NCBI RefSeq assembly: GCF_947487305.1
Contig: NZ_CANKWH010000013.1
Location: forward strand, 1 to 64,000
Origin: an uncultured Paracoccus sp.
GTDB taxonomy: Bacteria > Pseudomonadota > Alphaproteobacteria > Rhodobacterales > Rhodobacteraceae
DNA: 64,000 bases
Direction: 5' to 3'
Part shown: one piece after another, positions 54,025 to 62,667 of the stretch
How the letters are laid out: every line of letters starts with the position of its first letter
Numbering within the stretch: position 1 is the first letter of the stretch
Translations under genes and position numbers: made by a program
Notes under the pieces: model-generated
Database searches by the model: none
Seen by the model: only the letters and a program-made list of their open reading frames with translations
Told to the model about the DNA's origin: nothing

Positions 54025-57000
54025 CTATTCCGCCGCCACGTGGGACGCGGATGCCTCGGCGGTGCGTCGCGCGTGCAAGGGCAGGTCCAGACAGAAGCCC
54101 GCCTCGTCCTGCATCCGGCGCGGACGGCCCGTCAGCCGCGAGGTCAGGAAGCGCGCGACCTCGGGAAACTCGTCCTCGGTCACCGGGCGGTTCTGGAAGC
54201 CGGTCAGGTCGTTGTCGGTCACGATGGGGTAGAGCCGCAGCCGTGGACCGCCGCGCTGGTTGCGCGCGAATGTCAGGCTGACCGCCGCGCCCATCGGCAG
54301 CACCTCGCGCGATTTGAAGCGCCCCGGCGTGTTCCAGACGAAGTTCCCGATATTGTAAAGCACCGGCACCCCCTCGATCATCTCGATCGGCTGCAGCACA
54401 TGCGCGCCATGGCCGATGATCAGGTCGAGCCCCGCCGCGACCAGTTCCGCCGCCGTGACGCGTTGAGCGTCGGTCGTGTCCTCGTAATCGGTACCCCAAT
54501 GGGGAAAGCCCACGAAGACCGGATCGGGCAGCACCTCGCGCAGGGCGCTGATCTGCCGGGCGATGGCATCGGGGGACAAGAGCCCGATCCCGCCGCGCTG
54601 GCCCCGCGCATACCAGCGATAGCGGCGATCATAGCGGCGGCGATATTCGAAGCCGGGAAAGACCACCAGCGACCGCTCGGCACCGGCCACCTCGAAGCGA
54701 TGGATCAGCGGATGGGCGGCCGCAGCCTCGCCCTCGCCTGCACCGAAGGCACCGATCCCCGACGCCTGCAACCGGCTCAGCGTGTCCGACAATCCCGCCG
54801 CGCCGCAATCCAGCATGTGGTTGTTGGCAAGGCAGACGGCATCGATCCCGGCCTGTTGCAACGCGGCCGCCGTCCGCTCGGGATCGGACCAGCCCAGATA
54901 GTTCTTCTGCCCCTGCAGCGCCGGGTCGGGGCGCATCGACAGCGGCACCTCGAGATTGGCGATGGTGAAATGCCCAAGCCCCAGGATGTCCTGCAGGTTC
55001 GCCAGTGAAAAGCCATGTCCAAAGCTGCCCAGAATCCGCTGCAGGTCCAGGGTGCGGGGATGGTGCATGTAGCTTTCGCCAAAACCCAGATCGCCAAGGA
55101 ACAGCACCGCGACCTCGTCGGGGTCCTGGGCTCGGCGCGGCAAGGGGGTGGCAAAGTTCGCGCGGGCTTCCGTTTGCGGCGACATCGGCACCGGCGTCGA
55201 AGCAACCTGCCGCAGATCGAGGCCCAGAGCCGCGCCGACCTGCTCGGCGGCTGCCGAGTCGTCCAGCCCGACCAACCGCCCGCCAGAGACCCGGGACAGC
55301 GTCTCGGAGGCCAGCCCATGCGCTTCAGAACCATCGCTGAGTGCCGTCACCGCGAGGTCCAGCCGCTCGACCCCGATGCCACGGGCGACGAACTCGGCAG
55401 GTGTCGCCTCGAGCAGCGCCAGGTCGATATCGGGGTCCCAGGCCAGCGCATCGGCATCAGCCAGATGCCGCGTGCTCGTCGAGCTGTCCGGATGGGCCGG
55501 CGACGCAGCGGGTCCGACCAGTCCCAGCACCAGCCCGGCCTCTGTCGCCGCCGCCTCGATGCTCTCGCGCAACTGCCGGGTCTGCTCGGGCTGGCCGAGA
55601 AGCGCGACCACGGGCATACGTGAGCGGCTGCCCTGCGGGAAATACATGTCGAGGATCGGACCGGTGATGCGGTCCCGGCCCTTCCCGGCCATCTGGATCT
55701 GCATATTGATCCCCGGCCGGCTGTTTACTTCACAGATCGCTGCCCGGTTCTGCCGCCACGAGATGGCGGGATCGGTGGTGATGAAGTCGATCCCTGCGAT
55801 GTCCAGACCGACGATTCGCGCCGCGCGTCCCGCCATCTCGATATTGTCGGGATGCATCCTGTCGGTCACATCCGCAGGCTCGCCGCCGCGCGAGATGTTC
55901 GATTCCCGCCTGAGATAGGCGATCTGCCCCTCCTCCGGGATCGACTCCGCATGCATCCCCTGCTCGGCCAGAACCTCCAGCGCGTAATCGTCCAGTTCCA
56001 GCCGGCGCAGGATGGCCATGCGGCTGATCAGCACCGGCTCGCGTTCGGGGCGCAGGTTCTCGCGCTCGACCAGTTGGGTGATGGTCGAGACGCCATCGCC
56101 CTTGACCTGTGCAGCGCGACGATGGGCGGCGGCGACGAAGCGGCCGCCGACCGCCAGCAGGCGATATTCCTCGCCCTCGATCAGCGATTCCAGCACGACC
56201 GTGTGCGAGACTTTTTGCGCCCGCTCGAAGGCCTTGGCCAGATGTTTGCCGTCGCGCACGCCGATGGTGATGCCGCGCCCCATATTGCCGTTGCGCGGCT
56301 TGACCACCAGCGGATAGCCGACCTTCTCGGCCAACGATTGCGCCCGCTTCAGACTGCTGGTGACCGCCTGTCGTGGCACCGGCAAACCGGCCTCGGTCAA
56401 GATCCGGTTGGTCAGCCCCTTGTCGCCGGCCACCAGCCGGCCGATCGAGCGGGTATGCGTCGATTCCGTGCCCTTCAGGATCTGCGAATAGCGCCCCAGC
56501 CCCAGACGCATCAGCTGCGACCGCTGCATCACCGCCCAGGCAATTCCCCGCCGCGCGGCGTCGCCGGCGATCTGCAGCGCGTCGCCCGAGGGCGTTTCGT
56601 GCGAGGTGCGATCCTGGAGGATGGTCATCTGCGCAAGAAAGGCGTGGTAGACCTCGTCGGCCGACGGCTGACCCATCAGCAGCTCGGCCAGAGCGATCGC
56701 TCCCTCACCGGCCACGCGGCCAGGATTCTCGGCGCCGATCTCGAAGACTGCGATCCCCTGCCGCTCGAGCTGATCGGTGCGCCCGGGATGGCTCTGCGAG
56801 GCGCGTTCGCGCCAGGAGCAGAATTTCACCGGCCAATGGGTATAGCGCTGCAGGATGAGCGCCAGAACCTCGACCAGCGCCGCCACCGGCACATCCCCCC
56901 TTGCCTGCGTCAACCGCCGCCAGGCCGGGCAATCCAGAATCACCGGACGGATGCGCTGCATCGCCTCGGCCAGCACGGCGATGGCCTCGGGCGAAACGGT

Positions 57001-57093
57001 CTGGTCGGCCGCATCCTTGATGCGCAGCGACAGGACCCGGCAGCGGGCGTGGATATTGCCGGCGGCAAGGAACGTGGCGTCGAGACTCTGCAT
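54025..57093 (-). CDS. Cyanophycin-synthetase-like ATP-grasp protein with degenerate Mur-ligase region, fused to a CapA domain
   Basis: A 1022-residue protein with three parts. Residues ~1-200 resemble the cyanophycin synthetase N-terminal domain. Residues ~224-480 are an ATP-grasp of CphA type (DKGLTNRILTEAGLPVPRQA, YPLVVKPRNGNMGRGITIGV, VGGRFVAAAHRRAAQVKGDG, CEVNSRPGINMQ). Residues ~490-600 align with the start of the CphA Mur-ligase domain (IDLALLEATPAEFVARGIGV, LDLAVTALSDGSEAHGL), but the P-loop G-T-N-G-K-T-T-T is replaced by GQPEQTRQ. Residues ~660-940 form a CapA metallophosphatase-like domain with all motifs (LFLGDLGFGE, IANLEVPL, LANNHMLDCG, FPHWGTDYED, GHGAHVLQPIE, NIGNFVW). It probably makes or modifies an amide-linked amino acid product for export. 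It is the last gene of the T1SS operon. Confidence 0.85.
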   Translation of the reverse strand: MQSLDATFLAAGNIHARCRVLSLRIKDAADQTVSPEAIAVLAEAMQRIRPVILDCPAWRRLTQARGDVPVAALVEVLALILQRYTHWPVKFCSWRERASQSHPGRTDQLERQGIAVFEIGAENPGRVAGEGAIALAELLMGQPSADEVYHAFLAQMTILQDRTSHETPSGDALQIAGDAARRGIAWAVMQRSQLMRLGLGRYSQILKGTESTHTRSIGRLVAGDKGLTNRILTEAGLPVPRQAVTSSLKRAQSLAEKVGYPLVVKPRNGNMGRGITIGVRDGKHLAKAFERAQKVSHTVVLESLIEGEEYRLLAVGGRFVAAAHRRAAQVKGDGVSTITQLVERENLRPEREPVLISRMAILRRLELDDYALEVLAEQGMHAESIPEEGQIAYLRRESNISRGGEPADVTDRMHPDNIEMAGRAARIVGLDIAGIDFITTDPAISWRQNRAAICEVNSRPGINMQIQMAGKGRDRITGPILDMYFPQGSRSRMPVVALLGQPEQTRQLRESIEAAATEAGLVLGLVGPAASPAHPDSSTSTRHLADADALAWDPDIDLALLEATPAEFVARGIGVERLDLAVTALSDGSEAHGLASETLSRVSGGRLVGLDDSAAAEQVGAALGLDLRQVASTPVPMSPQTEARANFATPLPRRAQDPDEVAVLFLGDLGFGESYMHHPRTLDLQRILGSFGHGFSLANLQDILGLGHFTIANLEVPLSMRPDPALQGQKNYLGWSDPERTAAALQQAGIDAVCLANNHMLDCGAAGLSDTLSRLQASGIGAFGAGEGEAAAAHPLIHRFEVAGAERSLVVFPGFEYRRRYDRRYRWYARGQRGGIGLLSPDAIARQISALREVLPDPVFVGFPHWGTDYEDTTDAQRVTAAELVAAGLDLIIGHGAHVLQPIEMIEGVPVLYNIGNFVWNTPGRFKSREVLPMGAAVSLTFARNQRGGPRLRLYPIVTDNDLTGFQNRPVTEDEFPEVARFLTSRLTGRPRRMQDEAGFCLDLPLHARRTAEASASHVAAE

Positions 57094-57132
57094 GGCTTTG
57101 TCCTCACGTGTTAACAGGGAAAGGGATCGACC

Positions 57133-58455
57133 TCATCCCTCGCGCATGGCGCGCGTCAGGAATTGCGTGATCGGTGAAAGCAGATAGTCCAGCGTGGTGC
57201 GCGCCCCGGTATGGATCATCACCTCGGCGCTCATGCCCGGTTGCAGCGGCATCCCGCCCTTCTCGATCTCGGCGCGCTGCAATTCGACCCGCGCCAGATA
57301 ATAGGGCGCGCCGGTCTGTGGATCGACCAGCCGGTCCGCCGAGACGGTCTGGACCACCCCCTCGATCGGATGCTGGCTGCGCCGGTTCAGCGCCGACAGC
57401 CAGACCTGCGCCTCCTGCCCGGCTGTGACCTGATCGATGTCCAGCGGATCGATGGTCGCCTGCACCACCAGCTTGTCGCTGACCGGCACCACGTCCATCA
57501 GCGGCTGGCCGGCGGCGATGACCCCGCCGACGGTGTGGACCTGCAAGCCCGTCACCACACCGCTGACCGGCGAGCGGATCTCGGTCCGGCCCATCACGTC
57601 GCGGGCGGCGGCAAGGCGCTGGCTCAGTTCGTAGGCACGCGCCCGGCTGTCGCGCAACTGCTGGACCACCTCGGTCTCCATCGCGTTCTTCAGCTCGGAC
57701 CGGCGCAGGGCGGTTTCCGCGATCTTCTGCTCGGCCGTGCCGATGGCCGCGCGATAGCTGGCGATCTCGCCCTCCAACTGGGCGGCGTCGCGCTGCAATT
57801 GCAGCAGGCGCGGCTTGTCGGTCAGGTTCCGGTCAAAGAGGCGCTGCACATCGGCCAGTTCCTCACCCAGAAGTTTCTGGCGCGATTCCGAGGCGGCGAT
57901 CTGGCCCTCCAGCCCCTCGATCTCGGTCTCGAGCCCGTCGGTGGTGCGCTCGAAGATGGTCAGCCGGTCGGTCATCAACGTCCGGCGGCTGTCGAAGATG
58001 CCCTGTTGACCGGCCATGGCCGATTGCGCAGCGCTGTCGCCGATCTTCTCGGTCAATTCCCCGGGAAAGCTGATTGCGTCCAGCCCCTGCTGCTCGGCCA
58101 ACAGCCGGGCCTCGGTCGCCCGCGCCTCGAAATACTGCGCCTGCACCTCGTTCAGGCTCGAGGAGGGCACGGTGTTCTGCAGCCGGATCAGCACCTGACC
58201 CGGTTCGACCTGATCGCCGTCGCGCACAAGGATGTCCTGGATGATGCCGCCTTCCAGATGCTGGACGGTGCGAACGCTGGTATCGACGCTGACAAGGCCC
58301 GGCGCCACCACAGCGCCCTCGATCGGGGCGGCGGCGGCCCAGACATAGAACGTGCCGGCAAAGACCGCGATCACGCCGAAGCCGGCCAGTGCCAGACCGC
58401 GGCCGAATGGCGGGCCGGTCTCGGCGTCAAGGAGGGTCTGGGTGCGGTCAGTCAT
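57133..58455 (-). CDS. HlyD-family membrane fusion protein of type I secretion
   Basis: A 440-residue adaptor. The N-terminal membrane helix is LALAGFGVIAVFAGTFYVWA; the periplasmic part begins with IEGAVVAPGLVSVDTSVRTV, QHLEGGIIQDILVRDGDQV (biotinyl-lipoyl-like), has a long coiled-coil hairpin (residues ~100-260) and a beta domain (EIRSPVSGVVTGLQVHTVGG, ending MLQPGMSAEVMIHTGARTTL). It links the ABC transporter to a TolC-type channel, which is not encoded in the window. It overlaps the ABC gene by 4 bases (ATGA). Confidence 0.95.
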   Translation of the reverse strand: MTDRTQTLLDAETGPPFGRGLALAGFGVIAVFAGTFYVWAAAAPIEGAVVAPGLVSVDTSVRTVQHLEGGIIQDILVRDGDQVEPGQVLIRLQNTVPSSSLNEVQAQYFEARATEARLLAEQQGLDAISFPGELTEKIGDSAAQSAMAGQQGIFDSRRTLMTDRLTIFERTTDGLETEIEGLEGQIAASESRQKLLGEELADVQRLFDRNLTDKPRLLQLQRDAAQLEGEIASYRAAIGTAEQKIAETALRRSELKNAMETEVVQQLRDSRARAYELSQRLAAARDVMGRTEIRSPVSGVVTGLQVHTVGGVIAAGQPLMDVVPVSDKLVVQATIDPLDIDQVTAGQEAQVWLSALNRRSQHPIEGVVQTVSADRLVDPQTGAPYYLARVELQRAEIEKGGMPLQPGMSAEVMIHTGARTTLDYLLSPITQFLTRAMREG

Positions 58456-60167
58456 GTCACGCTTCTCAGATGGTCACGGGCACGTTCGCGGGTCTCGCGG
58501 CCGGTATTTTCAGTCACCTCATGCGCGCGCTTGCCGCCGAGGATCAGGAACCGTTCGGCCATGCGGGCGATCTGCACCGAATGGATTGACTGGGTCACGA
58601 CCAGCGAGGCGCCGCCCTGTTTCAACTCGGCCAGCGCCGTTTCCAGCACCCGGCGCGCGCCGGCATCCAGATTGGCCGTTGGCTCGTCGAGGACGATCAG
58701 ACGCGGGCGGCCATAGAAGGCGCGGGCCAGGGCGATGCGCTTGCGCTCGCTGCCCGACATGCCGAAGCTGTCACCGCTGATCACCGTGTCATAGCCCTCG
58801 GGCAGACCGATGAACTTCTCGTGCATCCCGACCAGCCGGGCAGCATCGGTCACGGCGGCGAAATCGCCCGCGTCCATGCGGGCAATGTTCTCGCGGATGG
58901 TGCCGGTGAACAGCTCGGTATGCTGGGGCAGGAAGCCGATTAGACCGGCCCGCTGCTCGGGCGGCAGGCGCGACAACTCGACATCCCCCAGCCGGATCTG
59001 ACCCTCGCGCGGCGCCAGCACCCCGACCAGTAGCCGCGACAGCGTGGTCTTGCCGGTCCCCGCCTGACCGCTGACCACCATCAGCTCGCCCGGTGCCAGT
59101 TCCAGCGTCAGCCGGTTGAACAGGTAGGACCGCTCGCCCGGCTGCCGAAAGCTCATCTGGTCGAGGATCAGCGGCGCGGCAGCCGGCTCGCCCTCGACCG
59201 AAGCGGGCTGATCCGGGTCCTCGGCCAGCCGCTTTTTCAGCGAGGCATAGGCAGCCCGCGCCTCGCGCAGATTGCGCCAGTTGCTGATCGCGTCATTCGC
59301 GAGGCTGAAGCCGAAGCCCGCCATGATCCGCGCCGCGAAGATGCCGCCGAAGGTCAGCGATCCGATCACCACCAGCCAGACACCGGCGGCGATCATGGCG
59401 ATGCGCAGGAACTGCCCGATGCCCCGGCGCAGGCTCTTGAACAGGATATGCCCGTCCTCGATGCGCTGACGCTCTTCCAACCGGGCCGAGGCGGTGCGCC
59501 GCCAGCGCTCGGTCAGGGTGCGCGACATCGAGAAGGCACCGACGCTTTCCCGGTTCTGCCCGGCGGCCTGCACCAATGCCCGCTGCTCGCGATAGGCATC
59601 ACCCGAGGCGCGGCGCGCATCCCGCGTCAGGGAATCGCCCAAGATGCCCACCACGGCCAGCGCCACCAACGCGGAAAGCCCGATCACGCCCAGAAGCGGA
59701 TGGACCAAGAAGATGCCGATGAAGAACAGCGGCGCGAAACCGATATCCAGCCAGGACACGATCGGCCCCGAGACAAAGCTGCGCAGTCGCGCGACATCGC
59801 CAAGCGCGCCGTCGATCTCGCCCGACTGGTCGTCGCTGCTGCGGCCCTCGAGCCCCTGCCCGACCATGCGCGGGCCGAACTGGCGCTCGATCCACAGCCC
59901 CCAGCGGACCAGCATCCGCCGGCGGATCACGTCCAGCGCCAGACCGCAGCCGACAGCGATGACGACCATGATGGTCAGCATAACCAGCGTCTCGATGCTG
60001 CGGCTGGCCGGCACCCGGTCCAGCACCTGGATCAGGTAGAGCGGCATGGCGAACTTCAGCAGGTTGAAGCAGGCCGTGAACAGCAGCACCACGAACAGCC
60101 CGGGCCGCGACTGGCGCCAGGCCGCCGTCAACACGGTCTCGGTTCCGGCTTTCCTGCGTCTTGCCAT
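58452..60167 (-). CDS. Type I secretion ABC transporter (PrtD-like), switch histidine replaced
   Basis: A 571-residue half transporter from the ATG at 60167 (MARRRKAGTETVLTAAWRQS) with AAGGGA upstream. The membrane domain spans residues ~20-300. The ATPase has Walker A SGQAGTGKTTLSRLL, the Q-loop FLPQHTELFTGT, a signature reading FGMSGSERKRIALARA and Walker B LIVLDEPTANLD. The switch (H-loop) segment reads SLVVTQSIHS, with Gln where His is nearly universal, so ATP hydrolysis may be slow or differently triggered. There is no peptidase C39 domain. It lies between the P-loop gene and the HlyD gene. Confidence 0.93.
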   Translation of the reverse strand: MARRRKAGTETVLTAAWRQSRPGLFVVLLFTACFNLLKFAMPLYLIQVLDRVPASRSIETLVMLTIMVVIAVGCGLALDVIRRRMLVRWGLWIERQFGPRMVGQGLEGRSSDDQSGEIDGALGDVARLRSFVSGPIVSWLDIGFAPLFFIGIFLVHPLLGVIGLSALVALAVVGILGDSLTRDARRASGDAYREQRALVQAAGQNRESVGAFSMSRTLTERWRRTASARLEERQRIEDGHILFKSLRRGIGQFLRIAMIAAGVWLVVIGSLTFGGIFAARIMAGFGFSLANDAISNWRNLREARAAYASLKKRLAEDPDQPASVEGEPAAAPLILDQMSFRQPGERSYLFNRLTLELAPGELMVVSGQAGTGKTTLSRLLVGVLAPREGQIRLGDVELSRLPPEQRAGLIGFLPQHTELFTGTIRENIARMDAGDFAAVTDAARLVGMHEKFIGLPEGYDTVISGDSFGMSGSERKRIALARAFYGRPRLIVLDEPTANLDAGARRVLETALAELKQGGASLVVTQSIHSVQIARMAERFLILGGKRAHEVTENTGRETRERARDHLRSVT

Positions 60168-60237
60168 CAATCGTCCCTTGTCTTCCCACCGGGGCCGAGT
60201 GACCGGCCCCGGATCTGCCCGGGCCAATGGCCCTTGA

Positions 60238-61995
60238 TCATTCCGCCGCGGTCACGCCGAAGCCGTTCTGGAACAGCTCGCCCACGCCGACGCGCTCGTG
60301 ATCGCTTTCAAGCCCGCCCAGAAAGCCGGTGCCGCCGTCGAAGATCTCGTCCTCGTCGATGCCGCCATTCTCGGAGGGACCGGGCAGCGGCCAGTCGAGC
60401 ACCCGCATTGGTGCCGCCAGCGGCAGGCCCTGCAGCCGGGCGGCATCGATCATCCGCCGCAGCTCGTCGAGCAGCCGGTCAAGGTCGCCGCCGAAGCGAC
60501 CGCCCTTGGCGAGACCGGCACAGAGACGCTGCACCGCCGTGTCGAAATCGCCATGCCGAGCATCGATCACCGCCTTCAGCGCGGCGATGGGCGCCGCCGC
60601 CTGGCGCGGGAAGGCCGGTTCATAGCGCGTCTTGCGCAGCCTCGGCACCCTGAGCTCGATCACGCCGAAATCGGTGATCCAGTCCTGTGGCCGCACGCCA
60701 TTGCGCCAGTCGCGGCGACCCGCGGCATGGGCCCCGTAGGCCACCCCGCACAGTTGGTCTGCCTCGGCCTGCATGACGTGATGGGCGACGCGGTCAAGGA
60801 TGTCGCGCGCCAGCGAGGTGCCCGAAAGGCCGATCCGCCGCGCATCCGCCGCCGCCGGTCCCATCGGCACAAGATTGCCAAGCGCCACATCCGCCGGCAC
60901 TGCCGCCTGCGCCAGCGCCTCCAGCGCCGGCCGCGCCGCGCTGCGGGTCCGGCAGGCTGCCGCCGCGCGTTCGCGGATCGCCGTCATCAGCGCGCCTTCC
61001 TGCAATTCCCAAGGCGAGAACACCCTGAGCCCGGTCGCCGCCTCGGCCTCGCGCACGCCGAGGGGCGAGCGCCCCAGACGCCCGCTCATGGCCAGCACCG
61101 AGTGGCCTGCCGCACGCAGCACATCGACGCCGTATTTCGCTCCCATCGCGTCATAGGCGGCAAAGACTGTGCCGATGGTGACATCGAGGATCTGCGGGCT
61201 GCGGATCAGTTGCGAGGTCTCGAGTTGCTGCAAGCCGTCGGCAATCTCGATCACGCAGACATCGCAGCCCTGCGCCGCAGCATGGTTCATCAGCCGATAG
61301 GTCGCCGCCTCGATCTCGGGAATGCCGACCAGATAGGTGCTGGCAAAGCCCGCATCGGTGAAATCCAGCGCCACATCGGCACCGGCATCGCGCACGATCC
61401 ACATGTCGCCGCCTGCCCCCGTGCCGGTGATCTTGAGCGCACCGACCTTGAACCCCAGCCGCTTGAACCCGCGCACCAGCGAGGTCGCCGTCAGCGTCTT
61501 GCCGGCATTCATCGAGGTGCCAAGCGACAGGATCGCCGGGATCTGCGGCACCGCGTCGGTCGCATCGACGCCGAAGCTCGACAGGTTCAGCCTGCGACCC
61601 TTGGCATCACCCAGCAGCCCCAGCGGGGTGATTTGCGTCGGCGGCTTCATCCGCTGGTGCCGTGACAGCTCGACCGCCGCCAGACCACCGGCCGCAACCA
61701 GATCGCAGGGCGAGAGATCCTGACCGATCTGCGCCTCGTACTGGTCCGGCGCATAGCGATTGCCATAGCAGACGATGATCTCGTCACCCGGAAACATATG
61801 CGCCCGCCGGCCATCGGTCAGCTCCAGCTTGGTCTGCTTGCCGATCTCGTCGACGCGGGCCAGCACCAGGTCGCCGGGCTTCGGCACCAGCTTGCCCGTC
61901 AACAGGGTCTGGTACGCCTTGCGCGGAACCCGCCGGGTGCTGAAAGCCCGTTTGGCATGGTCGATACGGCTTTTACGAAGATTGAGATGGGCCAT
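60238..61995 (-). CDS. P-loop protein (DUF1611/MobB-like) with IS256-transposase-like C-terminal region
   Basis: A 585-residue protein starting MAHLNLRKSRIDHAKRAFST. Residues ~20-110 are a beta-rich domain (LVLARVDEIGKQTKLELTDG). A P-loop is at ~157-167 (SLGTSMNAGKTLTAT), followed by GALKITGTGAGGDMW and a CVIEIADG segment, as in the DUF1611, dethiobiotin synthetase and MobB group. Residues ~392-465 (ILDRVAHHVMQAEADQLCGV, GRRDWRNGVRPQDWITDFGV, IELRVPRLRKTRYEPAF) closely resemble the N-terminal region of IS256-family (mutator) transposases. No transposase DDE core follows. The tail is acidic (GGIDEDEIFDGG). GGAAGGG lies 8 bases before the ATG. It is the first gene of the T1SS operon; its role is unknown. 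Confidence 0.75.
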   Translation of the reverse strand: MAHLNLRKSRIDHAKRAFSTRRVPRKAYQTLLTGKLVPKPGDLVLARVDEIGKQTKLELTDGRRAHMFPGDEIIVCYGNRYAPDQYEAQIGQDLSPCDLVAAGGLAAVELSRHQRMKPPTQITPLGLLGDAKGRRLNLSSFGVDATDAVPQIPAILSLGTSMNAGKTLTATSLVRGFKRLGFKVGALKITGTGAGGDMWIVRDAGADVALDFTDAGFASTYLVGIPEIEAATYRLMNHAAAQGCDVCVIEIADGLQQLETSQLIRSPQILDVTIGTVFAAYDAMGAKYGVDVLRAAGHSVLAMSGRLGRSPLGVREAEAATGLRVFSPWELQEGALMTAIRERAAAACRTRSAARPALEALAQAAVPADVALGNLVPMGPAAADARRIGLSGTSLARDILDRVAHHVMQAEADQLCGVAYGAHAAGRRDWRNGVRPQDWITDFGVIELRVPRLRKTRYEPAFPRQAAAPIAALKAVIDARHGDFDTAVQRLCAGLAKGGRFGGDLDRLLDELRRMIDAARLQGLPLAAPMRVLDWPLPGPSENGGIDEDEIFDGGTGFLGGLESDHERVGVGELFQNGFGVTAAE

Positions 61996-62667
61996 GTGGA
62001 TTGTATCCCTTCCGCAGGCGCGCAGGCTCTCGCGCGTCGCTGAAAATAACTCTCTGCAACTGCAAACTCAGTAAACGTCCCGCGAGTCAGCATGGCAACC
62101 GAACGAAATGCCGACCCCAGACCAATCGCCCTTTTTGGCTAACCCGCAGGTTGATTCACTTCAATGACGATATCTGAACGGTTTTGTTGACCGAAATTCC
62201 GAACGAAAACGTTCAACATTGCTGCGTGCGCACTCGGGCCGGAGGCAGCTGTTTCCACTAACAGGCGCAGATCTAAACAAATTGTTTTGGTTATTTCAAA
62301 GTCAATTCAGATCGCTACCACAAAGGAAGAAAACCTTAGGACAGTCGCTTCGGCGTCGCAGAACCAACTGCTGAAACCTGTCAAAACCTAGGGATGTTCG
62401 CCGCGCCGCCTGAGCGTCCCAGACAGCCCACACAAACAAACGCTAATTCCGGCGAATTTTGGCTGCACCCAATAGGAGAATAAGCGGTTTCTGGCCGGTT
62501 CTGGCATACCAGTCAATGGAATCGACTAATCATCCTCAATATCGCCGTCTCGCGCCGCGTATTTCGTCCAAATCACCGCTTCTCTGGCGGAAGTGACCAA
62601 CCGAGTCGGCCAATTCATGCCGACCACTTGCATTTGCTGCAATATATCGTCGTGAGACGCGTCGCCG
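61996..62667. other. Long AT-richer intergenic region upstream of the P-loop/T1SS operon
   Basis: The 672 bases contain no gene on either strand that I could support. They hold a palindrome GAACG-AAAA-CGTTC at 62201-62214 near AACGGTTTTGTTGACC, and A/T-rich stretches (AAACAAATTGTTTTGG near 62275). The region has lower GC than the flanking genes. It must carry the promoter of the operon starting at 61995 and the untranslated end of the hydrolase transcript. Confidence 0.6.

Noticed and set aside
60238-61995. Complete IS256 transposase gene or insertion sequence
   Set aside because: Only the N-terminal transposase-like region is present, inside a longer P-loop protein, with no DDE core and no terminal inverted repeats seen.
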